Assembly (NCBI GenBank): GCA_000333855.2
Contig: CM007314.1
Span: 932,260 to 996,259, forward strand
Length of the DNA: 64,000 nt
Direction: 5' to 3'
Source: Endotrypanum monterogeii
Lineage: Eukaryota; Euglenozoa; Kinetoplastea; Trypanosomatida; Trypanosomatidae
Both the position numbers and the translations under genes were made by a program. Shown here piece after piece: positions 41,641 to 50,479 of the stretch. A model generated the notes under the pieces. It was not told the origin of the DNA and made no database searches. It was given only the letters and a program-made list of their open reading frames with translations. Position 1 is the first letter of the stretch, and the number at the start of each line of letters is the position of its first letter.

Positions 41641-42918
41641 TTACGTGGCAGACAAAGGCATCACCAGCTCACGAGGCAGTTGCAGAGTCGGGGAGATAAT
41701 CAAAAAAGGTTTTGGTAGTTTACCGCCGGATGGTGCAAGGAAGCTGACGAACTCCTTTCCAACTTCCAGGAAGGCGACAAGACCTACCACGTTAGCCTCC
41801 GCAGCAGACGCAGCTGTGTCTGCCCAGACGACAGCGGCGAGACAGAGATCAGGAACCTCGTCCCATTCCAGTGACTCCAATGACTCTGCGTGGATAAGTA
41901 CCAAATCAGACAGACGTGCCACGCCACGCACAGACATGAGAGGCGTGCGTGCAGTACCAAAAAAATATCGTTCCAGCTGCACACGACGGCGCCGCTCCAC
42001 TACCGCAGAGCTGGGTGAGTGCACACCCGCCGTCTTTGGCACTCGAAGGAATTGAACCGACCTTCCCAATACCGAGTTGTAGAGAAATTTTTCTAGTTCT
42101 TGATCGGCCCCGGTGACTACGACGTGTGTGACAGAAAAAATGGACAGAATATCACTCAACACATCGTGTTGGATGTCGGTGGAGGGCGAGAGAGAGTGGA
42201 TCAAGAAGCCGCCGGCCTCAAATTTGGAGCTGGCGAATCCGAGCGAGGTGGTCGCCTGCGCAACACACACACACAAATCTAAGTAGCGCTTTCGCGTCGC
42301 ACTTGTAACCGAAGGATTTCCATGAAAAAATGTCAGCGGCATAATCACGTCAAAATCTTCTGGAGCTGTCACGGGCTCTTCTACAAAGGCAGCACACACC
42401 GTGCCTGGACACCCCACCACAGGCATTTCCACGTCCACATCCACGTATCCGATGCCATATGGACTACCATGTCGAACCGCCAAGTTGAGCAGCGATCGTG
42501 ACACCCTCTCTCTTTCCCACTGGTTTTCTCCGACTACGAGAACACGCGGGCCTTGCCAAGCCTCCTTTGCCTCTTCAGAGTTCGACGAGACCTGACTACC
42601 ACGCTCGTGAATGGAAAGCAGTGCATCCAGGCGCACAGTTTCGAGCAACGCGTGGATCTCATCAAGGGCGCTACTTACAGGGGTCTGAAGAGTGATCGCT
42701 TCTCCTTCTATTTGCACAACAGCCTCGCCATGAGCTTCTAGTACTACACAGGTCTCCGGCATAAAAGTGTAGCGGAGATTACGCGTCAGAGGATTGCGAA
42801 ATAACTCGATCCTCCCACTAAGAAGAACAAGAGAGCAATCCTCCTGCCCACCGCTCCATTGTACCGTAATCGCCTCTTGGCGGAGGTGAGCTACAGTGCG
42901 GGTTTTACGAGGCTGCAT
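41641..42918 (-). CDS. CLP1: CLP1-like mRNA 3'-processing factor with a degenerate P-loop
   Basis: CLP1 proteins belong to the cleavage/polyadenylation machinery and are RNA 5'-kinases in animals. The 425-residue size fits when started at the ATG at 42918; the extra 49 residues upstream look like UTR. The N-terminal beta domain (about 10-95) shows LVLLSGRIELFR and RYTFMPE strands typical of CLP1. The core begins with GPRVLVVG at about 123-130, and the Walker-B-like strand YVDVDVEMPVVGCPGT (about 158-173) aligns with the family's VDLDVGQG..IPGT. The Walker A that should read GPTDVGKST is GENQWERER here (about 130-138), so the P-loop Lys and Ser/Thr are lost. The C-terminal domain keeps the ERYFFG motif before a beta domain. 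Kinase activity is very unlikely. In trypanosomatids 3' processing is coupled to trans-splicing of the downstream gene, so a structural role is likely. Confidence 0.82.
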   Translation of the reverse strand: MQPRKTRTVAHLRQEAITVQWSGGQEDCSLVLLSGRIELFRNPLTRNLRYTFMPETCVVLEAHGEAVVQIEGEAITLQTPVSSALDEIHALLETVRLDALLSIHERGSQVSSNSEEAKEAWQGPRVLVVGENQWERERVSRSLLNLAVRHGSPYGIGYVDVDVEMPVVGCPGTVCAAFVEEPVTAPEDFDVIMPLTFFHGNPSVTSATRKRYLDLCVCVAQATTSLGFASSKFEAGGFLIHSLSPSTDIQHDVLSDILSIFSVTHVVVTGADQELEKFLYNSVLGRSVQFLRVPKTAGVHSPSSAVVERRRRVQLERYFFGTARTPLMSVRGVARLSDLVLIHAESLESLEWDEVPDLCLAAVVWADTAASAAEANVVGLVAFLEVGKEFVSFLAPSGGKLPKPFLIISPTLQLPRELVMPLSAT

Positions 42919-43834
42919 TATTGAGCAACCGGTAAAGGATGTACTTCCGAAATACCTGACGTAAAGATGTGAGACATGAGCATAAATAGAGAGTTGAAGA
43001 ATACAGTGTCTCCCACCCGGAGAATTACTCGAAGCGATACAAAGCACGCATAAATACACAGGCAAATTATATGCCCCCCCCCCCCTTCCCTCGACCGCCC
43101 CCCCCCCCTTCCGAACGTAACACTCAGCACTTGGATCTTTTCAGCAAAATAACTATAGCTCCACACACACACACACACATTCAGCAAATGGTGTAAGGAG
43201 ACCCTGCAAATCTGTCAAGAAGTGATCTGAGAACACCGGAGGAAAAAAAAAAGGTGACTAGCAGTGTATCCTTTTGAGACAGCTTGATATAGTATCCTAG
43301 AAGGTAGGAGGAAGAGGGTCTTTCTGGGCGTGGCACTGCGCTATACAAACCGGAGAGGGTAGAAATATAAGGGAGCGAGATGCATTATCCCAATCCGTCG
43401 TGGTACACAACAAGATCTCTGGCAGAAGACAGCGCGCAGAGTAGGATAAAGCACGCCTATCAGCGAGATATCGATGTCGAAGCCGTTGCCAAGGCACGGT
43501 TGCGTCCGAAATTTCGAGAAAGGGATGCCCCCTCGTTTCCGTCGCTGTCGGCGATGTCGTCTCCACAATGGTTCTTTGTGTCAACTGGTGTTTTGATGGA
43601 AGAAAAATTAAAATCTAAGCACTGCAGGTAAATCACTCACATACACACAGCGAAGCAGTCAAGTAACGTCCCCCGAGCACATATAAGATGAACAGGCACG
43701 AGTTGTCGGCGCATCCGATGGCAGATGAGGGCTAGCAGGCACACGATCGCTTCTTCAGAATCGAGCATCTGCCGAGATCTATTGATTCAGATAGGATGCA
43801 GTTTCTAGAGAGGATGCGCCACCAACACATTATG
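42919..43834. other. 0.9 kb intergenic region between the PTH2-like gene and the CLP1-like gene
   Basis: No gene is supported. It has C-rich runs at 43075-43110, a CA tract at 43163-43179 and a purine tract at 43243-43252. The rest (43260-43830) is fairly complex but its frames have no domains. Confidence 0.6.
43227..43252 (-). promoter_or_regulatory. Candidate trans-splice acceptor of the CLP1-like gene
   Basis: A minus-strand pyrimidine tract (43243-43252) is followed by the first AG at 43227-43228, about 310 bases before the ATG at 42918. Confidence 0.45.
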
Positions 43835-44665
43835 TTAGGAATACAGCTTCAACGACCCTGTGATGGGCTCAAGCACAGCAGAGGGAGCAGGACCTAGGGC
43901 GACTACTACAAGGTCGGATGACTGGTTCACCGCCAGAGCCTGCGTGCCTTGCGCGCCAGGAGCATCCGAGCGCCAAATATGAACCATAGGCAGTCGGTGT
44001 TCCTGCGCCATTGCGACGATGTGGTCCATCGTTTCCTTGTCTGGAGACTTGAGCGTTATCTTTCCGCAGCCGACTCGGTTCCAAGAACGGTACCAACTAC
44101 GCCAGCGCTGTCGATCCTGTGAACTCGCTACGCCCGAAAACCTCGATGCTGATCCCGACACAGCCTTCTGCACGCTCTTCTCGCTGAGTACCAACTCAAC
44201 CAGCTCTACCCCAGCGGACACGGTCAGCGCAACGACTTCTTGTGCAGTAATTTTCGGCATGAGCTGGTTCCGCACGACGAACACCATTTTAAGCTGCAAC
44301 GCCTCCATGTTCTGCAGCTCGATATCCACCTCATCGCTGTCGCTGTCCGGGCTAGAGGTGCACGTGGTTGTTGACTCCCAGTCGTCTTCGTTAACAGTGT
44401 CCCCCTCTACCTCACGACTCTCATCCTTAGAGGAAACCGTAGAAGTAGCAGCACGTGCGTGTGTATGCTCCCCATGCACCTTGGCGACGTGCGCTCTTTG
44501 TGAGGATGACGCTGTGGTGTCCTTCTCCTTGACTACGGCGTAGTTGTGTATTAGCTGATGCAAAACAGTCGCACACAAAAACGCTAATACACACCCCAGG
44601 AGCGTTCCTGCCGCACACGCGACCTTCCACATTGACTTGTCCAGCACTGCGTCGGAGGTGGGCAT
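43835..44665 (-). CDS. Membrane-anchored PTH2-like (peptidyl-tRNA hydrolase 2 family) protein, probably inactive
   Basis: This 276-residue protein starts at an ATG. A transmembrane segment lies at about 13-38. An acidic, Ser/Thr/Asp-rich linker follows (about 45-118), and a PTH2 fold fills about 125-276: KMVFVVRNQL start strand, KITLKSPDKETM strand-helix, VVVALGPAP strand and the ITGSLKLY end, all typical of the family. An anchor plus PTH2 domain is the layout of human PTRH2/Bit1 on the mitochondrial outer membrane. The active-site region looks altered: the family's AAQ..HA segment reads TAQEVVALTV (about 140-149), with no His, and the TQI.PGT loop is changed around residues 234-250. About 30 residues are also inserted before the second strand. 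It may be a binding protein rather than a hydrolase. Confidence 0.78.
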   Translation of the reverse strand: MPTSDAVLDKSMWKVACAAGTLLGCVLAFLCATVLHQLIHNYAVVKEKDTTASSSQRAHVAKVHGEHTHARAATSTVSSKDESREVEGDTVNEDDWESTTTCTSSPDSDSDEVDIELQNMEALQLKMVFVVRNQLMPKITAQEVVALTVSAGVELVELVLSEKSVQKAVSGSASRFSGVASSQDRQRWRSWYRSWNRVGCGKITLKSPDKETMDHIVAMAQEHRLPMVHIWRSDAPGAQGTQALAVNQSSDLVVVALGPAPSAVLEPITGSLKLYS

Positions 44666-45902
44666 GTGGAATATCCGACGAGCCCTTGGCCTTCTTCCGT
44701 TTCGTTTAGGTCGCGTTATTATTATTTTTCTTCAACTGGGGCCCAACAGGTCCAGAGGACGAGGGTACAGAACGGCACTGCCCTGCGGAAAGCTTGCACC
44801 ACAACCAGCGTGTGATGCGTCTTGATAAGCAAACGGCAGCAAAGGATCGGGTGACGCGATGGTCGTAAGAAGAAAAAAGAAAAAACGAGAAACACAAACC
44901 CTTAACTGTATGCAGCGTCGTCGCACAAGATACTACGACTGCACAGGTTTCTGATATTTTTAGAGATATATTGAAGGAAAGTAATATAAAATACACCGGC
45001 GAATGTGCAATCAAAGCGAGTGACAGAAAAACGCGAGCGACGCAGCGAAGGAAAACAACGCATCAATCATAAAATGGTTGAGATCCCTCATGATCGAGAG
45101 ATAGAGGTGTGTGCGCGCGCGTAGCAGATGAAGTGAAGAGGCGAGAATCATTCCGTCAAATACCCGAGAAAGGGGGGAAAAACAAGTGAAGCACGCACAC
45201 GGCACCTACATCGACTACGAATGCTTTCTTTCTCATCTTGTGATCGGTAAAGCTGGCCTGCCCCCGTCCTTTCGACCATCTGGAGAAGCGCATTGCACGT
45301 GAAGCATTGGAGGTTCTGGGGTGCTAGGTGGAGATGCCAGTTGCACCGCTTCACTTGCAGAACGGAAACGTCATGTGTAACGCCTGTAGAAAAAGAAGTG
45401 AGGAGTGACAGGTGATGTGAGCTGAGCACGCAGCAATTTCGCACATGGCCTCGCTGCTCTCAGCACCCTCGACCCTCTCCCTCCTCCTTTCCTGCACGCT
45501 CAGTCCGGCAGACACAAGCTGGGGGTGTTGAGGTGTTTATTCGGTTTCATTCCCGTTCTCTCTTTTTATTTTTTGTCACCTTGTGTTGGTCGATTTTTAA
45601 TCGGTTTACACATACATAGTGCGCTCATGCTGTAAAATGTTTCATGGCGTGTGGGGAAAGGCGAGACGAATAGATGACGTAAAACATTATTTTACCTGAC
45701 CTGTGCCAACGCAGCCTCATCCGCTGGGGAACGGCCTACACAAGAAAGGAAAAAACAAAACAACAAAAAACATCACCGTCATGGGTACAGAAACAGCGGC
45801 GCACGCCTTTGCTTAAAAAAATCAAGTCCTGAGAATCGGCACTGTCCATGCAGAGGCTCGAGCACTGCGCGCACCCCTTCGCACGTACAGCAAGTGTTTG
45901 CA
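44666..45902. other. 1.2 kb intergenic region between the kinase-like gene and the PTH2-like gene
   Basis: No gene is supported. A purine tract at 44866-44897 followed by an AG at 44821-44822 (minus strand) is a candidate trans-splice acceptor for the PTH2-like gene, giving a 5' UTR of about 155 bases. The part at 45230-45450 is complex and GC-balanced. An open minus-strand frame at 45779-45991 overlaps the end of the kinase-like gene in another frame and is probably chance. Confidence 0.55.
44821..44897 (-). promoter_or_regulatory. Candidate trans-splice acceptor of the PTH2-like gene
   Basis: The minus-strand pyrimidine-rich tract (44866-44897) is followed by the first AG at 44821-44822, with no earlier AG between them. 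Confidence 0.4.
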
Positions 45903-48900
45903 TCATGTCCTTGGGAGCTGATCGCTTCGTGGAACAAGCCCAGGTGACACCCCGTTCGTAGAACCCACTTGAGCCTGGGTCGAGAGGTCAATGCCTTTCC
46001 CGCACATGGCCGCTACATCCTTCCTGTCTTTGTTGATCCTCCCTTGCGTTGCAGCAGCCAGATAAGCACCAGGAGAAGTAGTTGACACAAGAACACTCCT
46101 GCGGCGTGAAGTTCGACTATTACCCTCGAAGCCATTTTTCTCCGGAGGGGCATTCGTCGGGTTGGCGCGGCGACTAGAGACGATGGGTGCAGCACCCGAA
46201 GGACCAGTCCGTGGTGGCGGTGCACACATGGAAATGAGACACCTCTTTTTCGCAGTGGCCGGTGGCAAATCAGTGCGCTGTGTCTCTGCCTTTGGAAAAG
46301 ATGAAGCCGTATGCCTACGCAGTGGTTTCTGGACTACCGGACGTTCTATTAATCCGCGATGATCGGCGGTATTCGCCTTCTTGGCCTCGGCGCCGACAGT
46401 CGCGTGAGGTCCTCGCTGCACTGGGTGAACTGCGGATGTCTTGAGAACCTCTGATTGTCGCTTTCCCTTTCGCCCGCTAGGTAACGATTCTCGGAGAAGT
46501 AACGATGGCCGTAACTCAGAAGTGGGGATCCCCGCTGCTTGTCTTCCGCGAGGCGTGACGGTGACGCTACTGAGCGGCGACCGAAGAGCCCCGGTGGAAA
46601 AAAAACGTTGGAACCCAAACGCCGGGACTTGAGGATTTCGCTCCAACAATCGCGGGCGAGCGGAGTTGGGCCTTCGCTGGAGCACAGCTCCGCTACATTT
46701 GATGAGCTGTCGAGGAGAGTCCTGAGGAAGCCTTAGCAGCAAAGATCTTTTTTTCTTTAGGGACACATGCGTCGGCGTCGCCTCCCCCGTGTTTCGCTCA
46801 CTCACCACAGGCAGACAGCCCACAGTACGAATTACCGGTGGCCCAGGCGCCGACGTTACCTGCTCACCAGCGTCTGCTTGTTGCTGAGGTACAACAGATG
46901 GTGTTGTCGCAGAGAGCAGTACGGTCGGGTGTCGCGGAGAAATCAAAGGGTGTACAGCTGCATTCGTTTTTCCAAAGCGCTGCTGGCGCTGTCGATCCAC
47001 TCCAGCTTGTGGCTTTCTACTGGCACCGGGGCTGGTAGCAAGACGAGGCTCCGTATTCGCCTCCGGTTGCCGTAGGGAAAAGTCGTTATTACCTCCTACA
47101 GCAACGACCTCGACCACCTGACCGCGTCTTCTGGCCCCTGCGCCATGATTTGTGTGCGCTGCCGCAAACTGCCCTGCAGTGGCGGAAGTGGCACTGTGAG
47201 TGCCACGCGAGGGCAACTGCAATGATGTCATCTTTTTCACGAGAGTTTTTCCTGAAATTCTCATAGCTACAGTGCCAGTTGTATCGCGGCCACCTCTTGC
47301 CTGGGGTGCGATCCGGGTACCCGTCCCGGCAGTCCTGTGAGGAGCCGGTCTACAGAGGGTGGGGTCCCCATTCCTGGAAACTTCTGGTGACGGCGGCCGT
47401 GGCTCTGGGCTTTCACTCACGGAGCCAGAACGCGCTAGCGCTGTGACAGATGGAGCCGCTGCTGGTGCTGACAGGCGACTTGACGGTGCAGCGCTGGCGC
47501 GGGGCCTTACGTTCTCCGAAGAGTTACACCTCGGTGTGCTGCTCACTGGAGCACAGCGTTTCTGCCTGGTCGAGGTACCAGCGTATTTTGATCGACCTGA
47601 TAGTGAGTTGGGAGAAAGATGGTGGAGGTTGGACGCCGGAGACTTTCCTGTGATTGCCCGCATCACCGGCTGTTGACTTGTAGCACCGCCAGACGGTGAG
47701 CGGGAAAACAAAGCCTGCTGTCGCTCATCTCGTTGCCGACGCTCTGCTTCCCGTTGGAGCCGATGATTCTGAGCCCGTTGGCGTTGGTTCATGACGGCTA
47801 TGCTCACCACGTCATCTAGAAGACGCTCGCGGAGCTGCTCACGCGAGGAGGAAAGCCGGGGTGTCGACATGGACGGCGGTGACCGTTGTGACGTGGTTGA
47901 TGACTGGGAACGCTCACTTTTTCTGGGAGCTTCACCATTCAGCGCCCCAGCGCCTCCACCGCGTCGTCCGCTCCCTACATGTCGAGAACCCTGCATCAAG
48001 TACGCACTAGGTCTCACCTTTATGGGTGACGTCAGCGAAGGCGGATTATAGTAGTAATCATCGTCATATTCGTCAGAGGCTTTTGACGAAAAAGAGGGCT
48101 GTGGATTGCGGCCCTGAGTATGCACTGGTTGAGGTCGTGGCGGCAGTGGGGCGTTCTTACGACGGTGTTTGTTCACTAGTAGCTGTTCGTGGCGCAGTGC
48201 TGCTTGATGGTAAGCCATCTTGTCTTTGAGAGACATATCCCGGGCAGTGTGGAGAGCCTCGTTGTCAGCCTCCCGCTCGTCTGTGTTCCCATGCGAGGTG
48301 AAGCTTTTTTTGTCGTCCAAAGGAGCGGTGAGTGGTGTGTTAAGTGAGGAGCGCGCTGTACTACTTACGGTGGTGGCGCTTGCGTCACGGTCTCCGCCTG
48401 CAATGTTGCACAGGTCGTGGCGAGATTCTGCGGACGGGGACGCCGCACCAGGTACCTGAAATTCCACCAGCGCTTCTGGGGTAGTCGACACACACTCAGG
48501 TACTTGGTCGTCAGCGAGATTGAGAGCTGCAGAGGAGGCGTCCTCGTTTCTGCTGGTAGGCAACTTGGCATCAGCCGTGCTGGTTGCCGCCCCCGAATGA
48601 AGGGAAGCATCCCCGCTTTCGGCGAGCACATTTGCATTTTGCTGCGGTGTTGCCTCGGATTCGTGGATCAAGTCTTCTGCAGATGAAGTTTCTTGTGTCC
48701 CGGGGACTTCACGTAGAAGATGAGCGCGAATGCGGTCGACTGTCTCACTCACAAGCTGCTCTACGCGATACTGAGGCATGAGAGTGCTCCCCTGTTCTGT
48801 AGCCGTGGAAATATGCAGTTGAGCAAAGGAAGAATGCAGCACCCACTCCAAGTCGCCGAGAAATGCGTGTGGATCAAACGTGGTAACATTATCGTCGCTG

Positions 48901-49526
48901 AGGAGCAACCAATCACTCACCACCCACCGCGAAGGTTGCCGGGCTTCCCAGGCACCGTCGCGTACGATGAGTAGCTGCTTGATAGCATCGGAACTAAGGT
49001 TGCCGTGGGGGGGCAGACTTGCACTAGCGTAGCCAAAGGCCTCCACTGCGTTCAAAATCTCAAGAAAAACGCCCTCCTCCATGACTCCCCAGCCAGAGCG
49101 TATGATATCACCCAGGGAGAGACCAGAGAACGCGTCCACGCTCGCCACGTAGGTGTCACCTGTAGAGGGCTGCTCCTGAATGTAGACGTCAATGGGTAGT
49201 GCCACACACGGCGGGACGGCGCAGTGGGTCGAGGCGGTAAGAAGAGCATTGATTCGCTCTTGTTGCCTGCGGATAGTACACAAATCGTTCTGCGACAGTT
49301 GACGATCGACGCAGCTGTTAGCGGTGTTACCCACACCCCCGCTCTCCGACTCCAAAATAAGCTTTCGATTTCGGATCTCGTAGGCAGCGCCCGTCATCTT
49401 GTCCTCGGCGCAGAAACGTGGTCCATTCCTACTCTCGTCTGCTTCGCTCACGCAGCTACGGACGGTCAGCAGTGGAAACAAATCATGATCAATGCTGCTG
49501 TGCGTCGTAAAAGAACTCTTGAACAT
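45903..49526 (-). CDS. Large disordered protein with a degenerate kinase-like N-terminal domain
   Basis: This 1207-residue protein starts at an ATG. Residues about 100-245 resemble the middle of a protein-kinase fold: a helix like alpha-E (FLEILNAVEAFGYA, about 154-167), a catalytic-loop-like HGNLSSD (174-180) where active kinases have HRD/HGD, then a hydrophobic strand, an SDW (204-206) in the DFG position, and DLEWVL like the post-loop aspartate helix. No VAIK-type Lys or Gly-rich loop is visible, so a pseudokinase is the best reading, held with moderate confidence. From about residue 270 to the end it is Ser/Pro/Arg/Thr-rich and probably disordered, with a short helix around residues 580-610 (RLQREAERRQRDERQQ). 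There is no membrane segment. A scaffold or cytoskeletal regulator is plausible, but I do not recognise the family. Confidence 0.75.
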   Translation of the reverse strand: MFKSSFTTHSSIDHDLFPLLTVRSCVSEADESRNGPRFCAEDKMTGAAYEIRNRKLILESESGGVGNTANSCVDRQLSQNDLCTIRRQQERINALLTASTHCAVPPCVALPIDVYIQEQPSTGDTYVASVDAFSGLSLGDIIRSGWGVMEEGVFLEILNAVEAFGYASASLPPHGNLSSDAIKQLLIVRDGAWEARQPSRWVVSDWLLLSDDNVTTFDPHAFLGDLEWVLHSSFAQLHISTATEQGSTLMPQYRVEQLVSETVDRIRAHLLREVPGTQETSSAEDLIHESEATPQQNANVLAESGDASLHSGAATSTADAKLPTSRNEDASSAALNLADDQVPECVSTTPEALVEFQVPGAASPSAESRHDLCNIAGGDRDASATTVSSTARSSLNTPLTAPLDDKKSFTSHGNTDEREADNEALHTARDMSLKDKMAYHQAALRHEQLLVNKHRRKNAPLPPRPQPVHTQGRNPQPSFSSKASDEYDDDYYYNPPSLTSPIKVRPSAYLMQGSRHVGSGRRGGGAGALNGEAPRKSERSQSSTTSQRSPPSMSTPRLSSSREQLRERLLDDVVSIAVMNQRQRAQNHRLQREAERRQRDERQQALFSRSPSGGATSQQPVMRAITGKSPASNLHHLSPNSLSGRSKYAGTSTRQKRCAPVSSTPRCNSSENVRPRASAAPSSRLSAPAAAPSVTALARSGSVSESPEPRPPSPEVSRNGDPTLCRPAPHRTAGTGTRIAPQARGGRDTTGTVAMRISGKTLVKKMTSLQLPSRGTHSATSATAGQFAAAHTNHGAGARRRGQVVEVVAVGGNNDFSLRQPEANTEPRLATSPGASRKPQAGVDRQRQQRFGKTNAAVHPLISPRHPTVLLSATTPSVVPQQQADAGEQVTSAPGPPVIRTVGCLPVVSERNTGEATPTHVSLKKKRSLLLRLPQDSPRQLIKCSGAVLQRRPNSARPRLLERNPQVPAFGFQRFFSTGALRSPLSSVTVTPRGRQAAGIPTSELRPSLLLRESLPSGRKGKRQSEVLKTSAVHPVQRGPHATVGAEAKKANTADHRGLIERPVVQKPLRRHTASSFPKAETQRTDLPPATAKKRCLISMCAPPPRTGPSGAAPIVSSRRANPTNAPPEKNGFEGNSRTSRRRSVLVSTTSPGAYLAAATQGRINKDRKDVAAMCGKGIDLSTQAQVGSTNGVSPGLVPRSDQLPRT

Positions 49527-50444
49527 GATCGCCTCTCTATGTTATTAGTGTCGCCCAGGTGCTTATCTTTTGTGGAGGAAGGGAAAAGCGGCAAAGGGTG
49601 TATGGGAAGATGGGTGCTTAAGTACAAGAGAAGTATTCGTAGGCTCCGTCGCGACTTAAAAAGACGATGTGAGACGCAAACAGGGAAACGGTGGGGACCA
49701 CACGGCACCGATAAATGCCGAAGATAGATAAAAGAGATAGGGGAAAAGAAAACAGCAACTGCGGAACGGAAACAAAAACGACACCCAGCACACCCTAAAG
49801 AAACACGCGCACACCACAATGTCCCACAATCGGAAAACGAGCAGAGCAAAAAAAAAAAAAATAGATCGAAAAGATGAACTCGAAGAAGAGTAAAAAATCT
49901 TCACACACAGACACACACACAAACACGCGACCCCGTACACGAGAAAATTTACAGACGCAGATGACAACAATCTCTATAAAACAGTCAAAGGGAGCAATGA
50001 AGAAAAGGAGAAAGGAAGTGGTAGCAGTGCGTCAATGACGCCTTGCCAACACACACACAAAAAAATAAAAAAAAACGACTAAGTGTACGCCTCAGCAAGA
50101 CCAATCGAATGCCAACTTACGTCAAGCAGACAGAGGAATAAAGTAAGAGTGATGAATTTCTCTCGGGAGGAAAGACTCAGAGCAGCCACCTACTCCCACA
50201 CACAAACACACACACACACACTCACACGCACAGAGACAAAAGTGTTGAACAGAAGCCCACAGAAGAAAAAAAAAATACATAAATCGTCTACTCGATTACC
50301 GGCTGCTTTCTACTGATGTGGGAGGCAGCAATGCGAATTTCTGTGTCAATGATACTCAGCTACAACTATAGAACAACAAAAAAGTAAAGAGATCAACGAA
50401 GCGGGGAGCACACACACACATATATATAATATAATATATAGAGA

Positions 50445-50448
<4 letters not shown>

Positions 50449-50477
<29 letters not shown>
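50449..50477. repeat. TA dinucleotide microsatellite
   Basis: About 14 TA units, preceded by shorter CA and TA-ATA patches at 50410-50440. Confidence 0.9.

Positions 50478-50479
<2 letters not shown>

Noticed and set aside
42919..43065. N-terminal extension of the CLP1-like protein
   Set aside because: CLP1 homology begins after the ATG at 42918, and the extension is UTR-like.
45779..45991. Frameshifted C-terminal extension of the kinase-like protein
   Set aside because: The alternative frame has no recognisable domain and there is no slippage motif or homology to support joining it.
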